From: Frankiales bacterium
Lineage (GTDB): Bacteria > Actinomycetota > Actinomycetes > Mycobacteriales > SCTD01
Assembly: GCA_004299215.1 (NCBI GenBank)
Contig: SCTD01000246.1
Span: 1-6,742 of the forward strand
Reading direction: 5' to 3'
Length of the DNA: 6,742 nucleotides
Shown here: positions 1 through 6,027 of the stretch, in pieces
How the letters are laid out: each line of letters opens with the position of its first letter
Position numbering within the stretch: the first letter of the stretch is position 1
Position numbers and translations under genes: made by a program
The notes under the pieces: model-generated
Told to the model about the DNA's origin: nothing
Seen by the model: the letters and a program-made list of their open reading frames with translations, nothing else
The model's database searches: none

Positions 1-91
1 CACCAGCGACGCGCTCGACCCGACCTCGCGGATGCCTGCCTTCAAGGTGTGCGCCGCACGCATCGACCGGCTCGGGGAGGCATCCCGATGA
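1..91 (+). CDS. C-terminal end of probable assimilatory nitrate reductase catalytic subunit (partial)
   Basis: Only the last 29 codons are present, read from base 2 and ending at the TGA at 89-91; the start lies outside the window. The tail contains ALDPTSRMPAFKVCAARI, which resembles the end of the molybdopterin-dinucleotide-binding domain of bacterial assimilatory nitrate reductases (NasA/NarB/NasC type bis-MGD enzymes), where an aspartate-proline-x-serine step precedes a lysine-rich closing strand. That enzyme reduces nitrate to nitrite in the cytoplasm with a Mo-bisMGD cofactor and an Fe-S cluster. The identity rests partly on context: the next genes encode an electron-transfer flavoprotein and nitrite reductase, and its stop overlaps the next start as ATGA. 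The fragment is too short to exclude another member of the molybdopterin oxidoreductase superfamily. The symbol is left blank because nasA, nasC and narB are all used for this subunit. Confidence 0.65.
   Translation, partial: TSDALDPTSRMPAFKVCAARIDRLGEASR
76..80 (+). promoter_or_regulatory. Ribosome binding site of the NasB-like gene
   Basis: GGAGG, within a longer GGGGAGG at 74-80, lies 7 nt before the ATG at 88. It sits inside the last codons of the upstream gene. It supports the ATG at 88 over an in-frame GTG at 49, which would add 13 residues in front of the Rossmann strand. Confidence 0.75.
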
Positions 92-1524
92 CGCGCGTCG
101 TGGTGGTGGGCAACGGCATGGCCGGTGCCCGGCTCGTGGACGAGCTGTCCCGGCGGGACCCGGGCGCACAGGTGACGGTCTTCGGCGCGGAGGACCGTCC
201 GGCCTACAACCGGATCCTGCTGTCGGACGTGCTCGCCGGCACGCGGGCGCACGCCGACATCACGCTGGCCGCCGCGCCGTCCGGTGTCGTGCAGCGGCTC
301 GGCACGCCCGTCACCGGGATCGACCGGGGCGCCCGGGTCGTGCTGACCGCGGACGGCAGCCGGACGCCGTACGACTCGCTCGTGCTCGCCACCGGCTCCA
401 CCGCGCTGGTACCGCCCGTCCAGGGCATCGCCGGGCCGGACGGGCGGCTGCTGGAGGGGGTCCACGTCTTCCGCACCCTCGACGACTGCACCGCGATCCT
501 GGCCGCCGCCGGCCGTGCGCGGCGCGTCGCCGTCGTCGGCGGGGGGCTGCTGGGCCTGGAGGCCGCGCGCGGGCTGCTGACCAGCGGGCTGGAGGTGCAC
601 GTCGTCCACGGCGCGGACCACCTGATGGAGCTGCAGCTGGACCCGGCCGGCGGGGCGGTGCTGCGTCGTGCCGTGGAGGCGCTCGGGGCCCGGGTGCACC
701 TCGGCTCCTTCGCCTCCGGCGTCACGGGTGGCCGGAGCGTCACCGGCGTCCGGCTGGCGGACGGGCGGCACGTGCGCGCAGACCTCGTCGTCCTCGCCTG
801 CGGCATCCGGCCGCAGCTGGACCTGGCCCGGAGCGCCGGCCTGCGGGTCGACCGCGGCATCGTCGTGGACGACCGGCTCCAGACCTCCGACCCCTCCGTC
901 TTCGCCCTCGGCGAGTGCGCCCAGCACGACGGGCAGGTCTACGGGTTGGTGGCGCCCGCCTGGGAGCAGGCGGCCGTGCTCGCCGACGTGCTGTCCGGGC
1001 GCCCCGCGTCCTACACCGGCTCGCGGCTCGTGACCCGGCTCAAGGCCATGGACCTCGACGTCGCCGCCATGGGCGAGACCGCACCCGAGCCGGCCGACAG
1101 CGGCGACGGCCTCGAGGTGCTCGTCTTCTGCGACCCGGCCCGGCACGTCTACAAGAAGGTCGTCGTCCGCGAAGGGGTCGTGACCGGCGCGGTCCTGCTC
1201 GGCGACCTGTCCACGGTCGGGCCGGTGACGCAGGCCTTCGACCGCGCGACGCCGCTGGCGGGGGACCGGCTGCACCTGCTCTTCGCCGGCCTCGGCGGAG
1301 CCGCGCCGGCCGACGCCGCCGACCTCGACGACGACGCCGTCGTCTGCACCTGCAACGCCGTCACCGCCGGGTCGGTCCGGGCCTGCGCGGCGGACGGCTG
1401 CCGCAGCGTCAGCGAGATCGCCCGCCGGACGAGGGCCACCACCGGCTGCGGAACCTGCACGGGCGTCGTCGCACGCCTGATCGAGACCACCCCCGAAGCA
1501 GCCGACGAGCGGAGGATCGCGTGA
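88..1524 (+). CDS. nasB: NAD(P)H/FAD-dependent oxidoreductase with C-terminal BFD-type [2Fe-2S] domain; nitrate reductase electron-transfer subunit (NasB-like)
   Basis: The 478-residue protein likely takes electrons from NAD(P)H through FAD and a [2Fe-2S] cluster and passes them to the nitrate reductase encoded just upstream. A dinucleotide-binding GNGMAG motif (residues 8-13) begins almost at the N-terminus. ATGS follows at 101-104, a second Rossmann motif GGGLLGLE at 151-158 (NAD(P) side), and the FAD-contacting FALGEC at 272-277. A NirB-like helical/β region comes next, then a C-terminal BFD-like domain with C420, C422, C454 and C457 (C-x-C-x31-C-x2-C). There is no siroheme domain, so this is not a truncated NirB but the stand-alone flavoprotein known from nitrate assimilation loci (nasB in Bacillus, nasC in Klebsiella). 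It is clearly paralogous to the first half of the next gene. The ATG at 88 is chosen for its GGAGG site, the ATGA overlap and the immediate Rossmann strand. An alternative is a nitrite reductase accessory flavoprotein. Confidence 0.85.
   Translation: MTRVVVVGNGMAGARLVDELSRRDPGAQVTVFGAEDRPAYNRILLSDVLAGTRAHADITLAAAPSGVVQRLGTPVTGIDRGARVVLTADGSRTPYDSLVLATGSTALVPPVQGIAGPDGRLLEGVHVFRTLDDCTAILAAAGRARRVAVVGGGLLGLEAARGLLTSGLEVHVVHGADHLMELQLDPAGGAVLRRAVEALGARVHLGSFASGVTGGRSVTGVRLADGRHVRADLVVLACGIRPQLDLARSAGLRVDRGIVVDDRLQTSDPSVFALGECAQHDGQVYGLVAPAWEQAAVLADVLSGRPASYTGSRLVTRLKAMDLDVAAMGETAPEPADSGDGLEVLVFCDPARHVYKKVVVREGVVTGAVLLGDLSTVGPVTQAFDRATPLAGDRLHLLFAGLGGAAPADAADLDDDAVVCTCNAVTAGSVRACAADGCRSVSEIARRTRATTGCGTCTGVVARLIETTPEAADERRIA
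1511..1515 (+). promoter_or_regulatory. Ribosome binding site of nirB
   Basis: GGAGG lies 5 nt before the GTG at 1521, inside the final codons of the NasB-like gene. It fixes the nirB start, although the same reading frame stays open back to about 915. Confidence 0.75.
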
Positions 1525-4076
1525 GGAAGACCCTGGTCGTCGTCGGCCATGGCATGGTCGGGCACCGGCTGGTCGAGCTGGCCGTCGAGCGCGGCCTCAC
1601 CGCCGAGTGGGACGTCGTCGTGCACGCCGCCGAGAGCGTGCCGGCCTACGACCGCGTCGGGCTCTCGTCGTGGTTCCGTGGCACCACCTCGGCCGAGCTC
1701 TCCCTCGTGCCCGAGGGCTTCTTCGACGCGCCGGAACTCGACCTGCGGCTCGGCGACCCGGTCGTCGCCGTGGACGTCGACGCCCGCACCGTCACGTCGG
1801 CCGCCGGCACCGTCACGCCGTACGACGCGCTCGTGCTGGCCACCGGTTCGACGGCGTTCGTGCCACCGGTCCCCGGGGCCACCGGTCCTGGCCGCCTCGT
1901 CTACCGCACTCTCGACGACCTGGAGCAGATCGCCGCAGCCGCCGCCGGCAAGCGGGCCGGCGCGGTCGTCGGCGGCGGGCTCCTCGGGTTGGAGGCCGCC
2001 GACGCACTGCGCTCACTGGGGCTCGAGACCACGGTGGTCGAGTTCGCCCCGCGGCTGATGCCGGTGCAGGTGGACGAGGCCGGCGGGCAGGCTCTTCGCC
2101 GCCTGGTCGAGGGTCTGGGCGTCCGGGTCCGGACCTCGGCCTCCACGCAGGCCGTCGAGGAGACCGGTGACCGCCTGCGCATGGTCTTCGCCGAGGGCGA
2201 GCCGCTCGAGGTCGACCTCGTCGTCTTCTCGGCCGGCATCCGGCCGGACGACGCTCTCGCGCGGGCAGCCGGTCTCATGACCGCCGAGCGGGGTGGCGTC
2301 CTCGTGGACGAGGCGTGTCGTGCCAGCGCCCCGGACGTCTACGCCGTGGGGGAGTGCGCCAGCGCTGCCGGCCGCTGCTGGGGTCTCGTGGCGCCCGGCT
2401 ACGACCAGGCCGCCGTCGTCGTCGACCGGCTGCTCGGCGGTGCGTCGTCCTTCGAGGGCGCTGATCTGTCCACCAAGCTCAAGCTCATGGGCATCGACGT
2501 CGCCAGCTTCGGCGATGCGCACGCCGAGACAGCCGGAGCGCTGGAGCTGGTGTGGGCGGACCCCGTCGCCGGCGACTACCGCAAGCTCGTCGTCAGCGAC
2601 GACACCCGCACCCTGCTCGGCGGCATCCTCGTCGGCGACGCCTCCGCCTACCCGCTGCTGCGGCCGATGTGCGGTACCGAGATCGCCGGCAACCCGGCCG
2701 ATCTCGTGCTCCCGGCCCGCGAGGGCCAGCCGGCCGGCATCGGCGCGGCCGCCCTGCCGGCGTCGGCCCAGGTCTGCTCGTGCCGCGACGTGAGCAAGGC
2801 CGAGATCTGCTCGGCCGTGGCCCAGGGCGGCTGCCGCGACGTCGCCGGCGTCAAGGCCTGCACCGGTGCGGGAACCGTCTGCGGGTCCTGCGTCGGACTG
2901 GTGCAGGACCTGGTCAGGAGCGAGCTCGACGCGATGGGCGTGAGCCTCTCCACGGCCCTCTGCGAGCACTTCGACCTGAGCCGCGCCGAGATGTTCGAGG
3001 TCGTCCGGGTGAAGGGGATCCGCACCTGGTCCGAGCTGCTCGCCGAGCACGGACGGGGTCGTGGCTGCGACATCTGCAAGCCGACCGCGGCGTCGGTCTT
3101 CGCGAGCGTCTTCAACGACCACGTGCTCGGCGGCGACAAGGGCTCGCTGCAGGACACCAACGACCACATGCTGGCCAACCTGCAGAAGGACGGCACGTAC
3201 AGCGTCGTCCCGCGCATCCCGGGTGGCGAGGTCACCCCGGAGCACCTGATCGTGATCGGCGAGGTGGCCAGGGACTTCGGCCTCTACACGAAGATCACCG
3301 GCGGCCAGCGGATCGACCTGTTCGGCGCTCGTGTCGAGCAGCTGCCGCTCGTCTGGCAGCGGCTGGTCGACGCCGGGATGGAGAGCGGTCACGCGTACGG
3401 CAAGTCGCTCCGCACGGTGAAGTCCTGCGTGGGCTCGACGTGGTGCCGCTACGGCGTGCAGGACTCGACCACCCTCGCGATCGAGCTGGAGCTGCGCTAC
3501 CGCGGACTGCGCAGCCCGCACAAGGTCAAGATGGGCGTCTCCGGCTGCGCCCGCGAGTGCGCGGAGGCGCGCAGCAAGGACGTCGGCATCATCGCCACCG
3601 AGAACGGCTGGAACCTCTACGTCGGTGGCAACGGGGGCTTCCGGCCGCGACACGCCGACCTGTTCCTGTCGGACGTCGACACCGAGACCCTGGTGCGTAT
3701 CACCGACCGGATCCTCATGCTCTACGTCTTCACGGCCGACCGGCTGCAGCGCACCGCGCCCTGGATCGAGGGCATGGAAGGGGGCCTGGAGCACCTGCGC
3801 GCCGTCGTCGTGGACGACACCCTGGGCCTGTGCGCCGAGCTGGACGCGGCGATGGCCAGGCACGTCGAGACCTACCGGGACGAGTGGGCGGAGACCCTCG
3901 CCGATCCCGAGAAGCTCGCCCGCTTCACGTCCTTCGTCAACGCACCCGAGGTGCCCGACCCGAGCATCGCGTTCGTCCCCGAGCGCGGTCAGATCCGTCC
4001 CGCCCGCCCCGACGAGAAGCCCCTCGTCGCCGGCCCCGTCCTGCCCATCCGAGAGCTGAGGAGCGTCCGCGCGTGA
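1521..4076 (+). CDS. nirB: Assimilatory nitrite reductase [NAD(P)H] large subunit NirB
   Basis: The 851-residue product is close to the usual NirB length (about 840-850). With NirD it reduces nitrite to ammonium by six electrons in the cytoplasm. Domains in order: FAD/NAD(P)H oxidoreductase with GHGMVG at 9-14, ATGS at 107-110, GGGLLGLE at 151-158 and DVYAVGEC at 272-279; a BFD-type [2Fe-2S] domain with C419, C421, C454 and C457; a second BFD-like repeat with C481, H483, C516 and C519; a ferredoxin-like half-domain at about 550-620; and the siroheme/[4Fe-4S] domain, with C636-x5-C642 and C676-x3-C680 as cluster ligands in the classic CVGSTWC and GCAREC contexts. All cofactor motifs are intact, so the gene looks functional. 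The GTG start is supported by a GGAGG 5 nt upstream and a GTGA overlap with the previous stop. The same frame is open upstream, but that part is arginine-rich and antiparallel in character to real protein. Probably one transcript with its neighbours; no promoter for the operon lies in the window. Confidence 0.96.
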   Translation: MRKTLVVVGHGMVGHRLVELAVERGLTAEWDVVVHAAESVPAYDRVGLSSWFRGTTSAELSLVPEGFFDAPELDLRLGDPVVAVDVDARTVTSAAGTVTPYDALVLATGSTAFVPPVPGATGPGRLVYRTLDDLEQIAAAAAGKRAGAVVGGGLLGLEAADALRSLGLETTVVEFAPRLMPVQVDEAGGQALRRLVEGLGVRVRTSASTQAVEETGDRLRMVFAEGEPLEVDLVVFSAGIRPDDALARAAGLMTAERGGVLVDEACRASAPDVYAVGECASAAGRCWGLVAPGYDQAAVVVDRLLGGASSFEGADLSTKLKLMGIDVASFGDAHAETAGALELVWADPVAGDYRKLVVSDDTRTLLGGILVGDASAYPLLRPMCGTEIAGNPADLVLPAREGQPAGIGAAALPASAQVCSCRDVSKAEICSAVAQGGCRDVAGVKACTGAGTVCGSCVGLVQDLVRSELDAMGVSLSTALCEHFDLSRAEMFEVVRVKGIRTWSELLAEHGRGRGCDICKPTAASVFASVFNDHVLGGDKGSLQDTNDHMLANLQKDGTYSVVPRIPGGEVTPEHLIVIGEVARDFGLYTKITGGQRIDLFGARVEQLPLVWQRLVDAGMESGHAYGKSLRTVKSCVGSTWCRYGVQDSTTLAIELELRYRGLRSPHKVKMGVSGCARECAEARSKDVGIIATENGWNLYVGGNGGFRPRHADLFLSDVDTETLVRITDRILMLYVFTADRLQRTAPWIEGMEGGLEHLRAVVVDDTLGLCAELDAAMARHVETYRDEWAETLADPEKLARFTSFVNAPEVPDPSIAFVPERGQIRPARPDEKPLVAGPVLPIRELRSVRA
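4058..4063 (+). promoter_or_regulatory. Ribosome binding site of nirD
   Basis: GAGGAG lies 9 nt before the GTG at 4073, inside the end of nirB. The spacing is slightly long but usable, and the start also overlaps the nirB stop, so translational coupling is likely. Confidence 0.6.
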
Positions 4077-4414
4077 CCTACCGATCGATCTGTCCCTACG
4101 CCCGCCTCCCGCTGGACCGCGGCGTCGCCGCGCTCGTCGACGGCGAGCAGGTCGCCGTCTTCCGCACCGACGGCGACGAGCTCTACGCCGTCTCCAACCT
4201 CGACCCGTTCAGCGGGGCCATGGTGATGTCGCGTGGCATCGTCGGCAGCCGCGGCGACCGGCCGACCGTCGCCAGCCCGGTCTACAAGCAGGTCTTCGAC
4301 CTGGCGACCGGGGTCTGCCTGGACGACCCGACGGTGCGGTTGCGGGTGCACGACGTGCGGGTCCACGACGGGATCGTCGAGGTCGCGTTCCAGACCGAGG
4401 CGCTCAGCGCCTGA
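4073..4414 (+). CDS. nirD: Assimilatory nitrite reductase [NAD(P)H] small subunit NirD
   Basis: The 113-residue protein is the small partner of NirB. Recognisable family stretches are VAVFRTDGDELYAVSN, DPFSGAMVMSRGIVG and ASPVYKQVFDLATGVCLDD, which form the Rieske-like β fold. The C-x-H and C-x2-H pairs that bind a Rieske [2Fe-2S] cluster are absent: the only cysteines are C7 and C82. This is normal for NirD, which is thought to be structural rather than redox active. The GTG start overlaps the nirB stop as GTGA and gives a typical N-terminus that begins two residues before the first predicted strand. The length is typical (about 105-120). It probably assembles with NirB in the cytoplasm. The last codons include a small dyad at 4398-4412. 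Confidence 0.94.
   Translation: MTYRSICPYARLPLDRGVAALVDGEQVAVFRTDGDELYAVSNLDPFSGAMVMSRGIVGSRGDRPTVASPVYKQVFDLATGVCLDDPTVRLRVHDVRVHDGIVEVAFQTEALSA
4398..4412 (+). repeat. Short inverted repeat over the nirD stop codon
   Basis: AGGCGC and GCGCCT form a 6-bp stem with a TCA loop that spans the last nirD codons and the first base of its stop. No T-run follows, so it is not a canonical intrinsic terminator. It could slightly reduce read-through into moaA or be a chance GC-rich dyad. Confidence 0.3.
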
Positions 4415-4420
4415 CCGCCG

Positions 4421-4426
4421 TATCGT
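4421..4426 (+). promoter_or_regulatory. Candidate -10 element for leaderless moaA transcription
   Basis: TATCGT fits the actinobacterial TANNNT -10 pattern and ends 7 nt before the moaA GTG at 4434, so transcription could begin at or beside the start codon. No Shine-Dalgarno sequence is present in the 19-nt gap. No good -35 box is seen about 17-18 bp upstream (the bases there are AGGCGC), which is common for such promoters. It is inferred from sequence only. Confidence 0.45.
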
Positions 4427-4433
4427 CGAGCAC

Positions 4434-5417
4434 GTGAGAGCGCCCCTGGTCGACGGCTTCGGCCGCGTGCACACGGACCTGCGGCTGTCGCTGACCGACC
4501 GCTGCAACCTGCGCTGCACCTACTGCATGCCGGCGGAGGGCCTCGACTGGCTGCCCAGGCCGGAGCTGCTCACCGACGACGAGCTGGTGCGGGTCGTGGG
4601 CCTGCTCGCCGAGCTCGGGGTCCGCACGGTTCGCCTCACCGGCGGCGAGCCGCTCCTGCGGCCCGGTGTGGTCGGTCTGGTCGAGCGGCTGGCCCGGCTG
4701 GACCTGTCGCTGTCGCTCACCACCAACGGGCTGAGCCTGGCCCGGATGGCGCCGGCCCTGCGCGACGCCGGCCTGCGCCGCGTCAACGTCAGCATGGACA
4801 CGCTCCGGCCCGAGCGGTTCGTCGAGCTGACCCGGCGGGACCGGCTGCACGACGTCCTGACCGGCCTCGCGGCGGCCAAGGCGGCCGGCCTCGAGCCGGT
4901 CAAGGTCAACGCCGTGCTCATGCGCGGGATCAACGACGACGAGGCCGGCGACCTCCTGCAGTGGGCCCTCGACGAGGGCTACGCGCTCCGCTTCATCGAG
5001 CAGATGCCGCTCGACCCGCAGCACGGCTGGGACCGCTCGACGATGCTCGACGCTGACGAGATCCTGGGTCGGCTGGGCGAGCGCTGGTCGCTCACACCGG
5101 TCGAGGTGCGCGGGAGCGCGCCCGCCGAGGAGTTCCTCGTCGACGGCGGCCCGGCGACAGTCGGTGTGGTCGGCTCGGTCTCCCGTCCGTTCTGCGCGGC
5201 GTGCGACCGGCTGCGGCTCACCGCGGACGGCCAGGTGCGCAACTGCCTGTTCGCGCGCGAGGAGTCCGACCTGCGGGGACCGCTGCGGTCGGGCGCCTCG
5301 GACGACGAGCTCGCCGAGCGCCTCCGCGTCGCGGTGGCCGGCAAGAAGCAGGGCCACGGCATCGGCGAGCCCGGCTTCGTGCAGCCCGACCGCCCGATGT
5401 CCGCGATCGGCGGTTAG
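4434..5417 (+). CDS. moaA: GTP 3',8-cyclase MoaA (molybdenum cofactor biosynthesis, radical SAM)
   Basis: The 327-residue enzyme carries out the first step of molybdenum cofactor synthesis, turning GTP into 3',8-cyclo-7,8-dihydro-GTP, which MoaC then converts to cPMP. The radical SAM cluster motif is C24-x3-C28-x2-C31 (CNLRCTYC). The SAM-binding GGEP follows at 70-73, and LRFIEQMP at about 185-192 is a MoaA signature. The second, substrate-side [4Fe-4S] cluster is C254-x2-C257-x13-C271. The chain ends in the Gly-Gly dipeptide (SAIGG) known to be needed for catalysis, so the enzyme is complete. The GTG start gives the usual short lead-in (LVDGFGRVHTDLRLSLTDRC). It follows nirD by 19 nt without a ribosome binding site. 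Placement after nitrate reductase genes suggests cofactor supply to that molybdoenzyme. The stop overlaps the stop of the convergent acetyltransferase gene. Confidence 0.96.
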   Translation: MRAPLVDGFGRVHTDLRLSLTDRCNLRCTYCMPAEGLDWLPRPELLTDDELVRVVGLLAELGVRTVRLTGGEPLLRPGVVGLVERLARLDLSLSLTTNGLSLARMAPALRDAGLRRVNVSMDTLRPERFVELTRRDRLHDVLTGLAAAKAAGLEPVKVNAVLMRGINDDEAGDLLQWALDEGYALRFIEQMPLDPQHGWDRSTMLDADEILGRLGERWSLTPVEVRGSAPAEEFLVDGGPATVGVVGSVSRPFCAACDRLRLTADGQVRNCLFAREESDLRGPLRSGASDDELAERLRVAVAGKKQGHGIGEPGFVQPDRPMSAIGG

Positions 5418-5974
5418 AGCCTGCTCTGCAGGCCTTCTCGTACCTCCGGCCACTCGCCCGCCAGAATCGAGAAGTAGGCGGTGTCGCGGACGCTTCCGTC
5501 CGCCCGCAGCCGGTCGTGCCGCAGCGTCCCGTCGTAGCGCGCCCCCAGCCTCCGGATCGCGCTCTGCGAACGGCTGTTGCGGGCGTCGGTCTTCAACGTC
5601 ACCCGCTGCGCCCCGAGGTCGTCGAAGGCGTGCGAGAGGAGCAGCTGCTTGCAGGCCGGGTTGACGTGCGTGGCCCAGAGGGAGCGGGCGTACCACGTCC
5701 AGCCGATCTCGAGACCGCTCACGGACCGGTCCACGTCGAGGTACGACGTGCTGCCCTGCGCGCGACCGCCCACCACCACCGCCCAGGCCAGGTCGCCCCG
5801 GTGGGTGCGCACTAGCTCGCGCACGTCGTCCTCCGTCCGCGGCCGGCGCGCGGGGAGCCACCGCCACACGTCGTCGTCGGCGGCGGCGACGAGCAGGTCG
5901 GGGGCGTGCGCCACCGTCAGGGGCTCGAGCCGCACGCCGTAGCCGTCGAGCACGATCGGGGTCGGGGTGCGCAC
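5414..5974 (-). CDS. GNAT family N-acetyltransferase (RimJ/RimL-like, Acetyltransf_3 type)
   Basis: The 186-residue protein has the GNAT fold of the RimJ/RimL-like branch, which moves an acetyl group from acetyl-CoA to an amine; the substrate cannot be read from the sequence. Residues 8-20 form the opening strand (LDGYGVRLEPLT), 87-95 the central strand (GLEIGWTWY), and 98-107 with the following helix the acetyl-CoA pyrophosphate-binding segment (SLWATHVNPA, then LLLSHAF). Residues 125-151 hold the common VTLKTDARNSRSQSAIRRLG stretch with its Asn-Ser-x-Ser step, and DTAYFSILAGEW at 164-175 closes the fold. The GTG start is the only sensible one near the first strand. It has no Shine-Dalgarno sequence but a TAGCCT hexamer 6 nt upstream. 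It converges on moaA with overlapping stops and diverges from the gene at 6028. Family sure, target unknown. Confidence 0.88.
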   Translation of the reverse strand: MRTPTPIVLDGYGVRLEPLTVAHAPDLLVAAADDDVWRWLPARRPRTEDDVRELVRTHRGDLAWAVVVGGRAQGSTSYLDVDRSVSGLEIGWTWYARSLWATHVNPACKQLLLSHAFDDLGAQRVTLKTDARNSRSQSAIRRLGARYDGTLRHDRLRADGSVRDTAYFSILAGEWPEVREGLQSRL

Positions 5975-5980
5975 GGATCG

Positions 5981-5986
5981 AGGCTA
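5981..5986 (-). promoter_or_regulatory. Candidate -10 element for leaderless acetyltransferase transcription
   Basis: Read on the minus strand this is TAGCCT, a TANNNT hexamer that ends 6 nt before the GTG at 5974. There is no Shine-Dalgarno sequence between. A matching -35 is not evident. The spacing is like that of the moaA element, which modestly strengthens both. Confidence 0.4.
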
Positions 5987-5990
5987 GATC

Positions 5991-6023
5991 GGGCACAACC
6001 CCGCGGGCCCGCGCGTTGTCCCC
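5991..6023. repeat. Imperfect inverted repeat between divergent genes (candidate operator)
   Basis: The core CGCGGGCCCGCG at 6002-6013 is a perfect 12-bp palindrome. It is flanked by ACAAC (5995-5999) and GTTGT (6015-6019), and outside one mismatch by GGG (5991-5993) and CCC (6021-6023). One arm has an extra base between core and flank. The element fills most of the 53-bp gap between the acetyltransferase and the divergent gene at 6028. The AT-containing arms make it less likely to be only GC noise. It could be an operator for a dimeric regulator or a hairpin in either 5' leader. No T-run follows on either strand, so a terminator is unlikely. Confidence 0.45.
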
Positions 6024-6027
6024 GGTC

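Noticed and set aside
915..1520. Upstream in-frame extension of nirB
   Set aside because: The frame is open, but the translation is arginine-rich noise inside the NasB-like gene. The GTG at 1521 has a ribosome binding site, and NirB then has its normal length and N-terminal Rossmann motif.
2013..3863. 616-codon open frame on the minus strand opposite nirB
   Set aside because: It lies antisense to a clear NirB with intact cofactor motifs. Its translation is low-complexity (Arg/Ala/Gly/Val/Asp-rich) with no domain, as expected from GC-rich codon bias.
4073..4414. NirD as a Rieske iron-sulfur protein
   Set aside because: The C-x-H and C-x2-H ligand pairs are absent; loss of the ligands is usual in NirD, so it is neither a Rieske protein nor a damaged gene.
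4431..4436. CACGTG hexamer at the moaA start
   Set aside because: A single 6-bp palindrome overlapping the start codon is expected by chance in this composition, and I know of no regulator that would use it here.
5985..5990. TAGATC as a -10 element for the gene at 6028
   Set aside because: It lacks the final T of TANNNT, lies 37 nt before the ATG and has no -35 partner, so the promoter of that gene cannot be placed.
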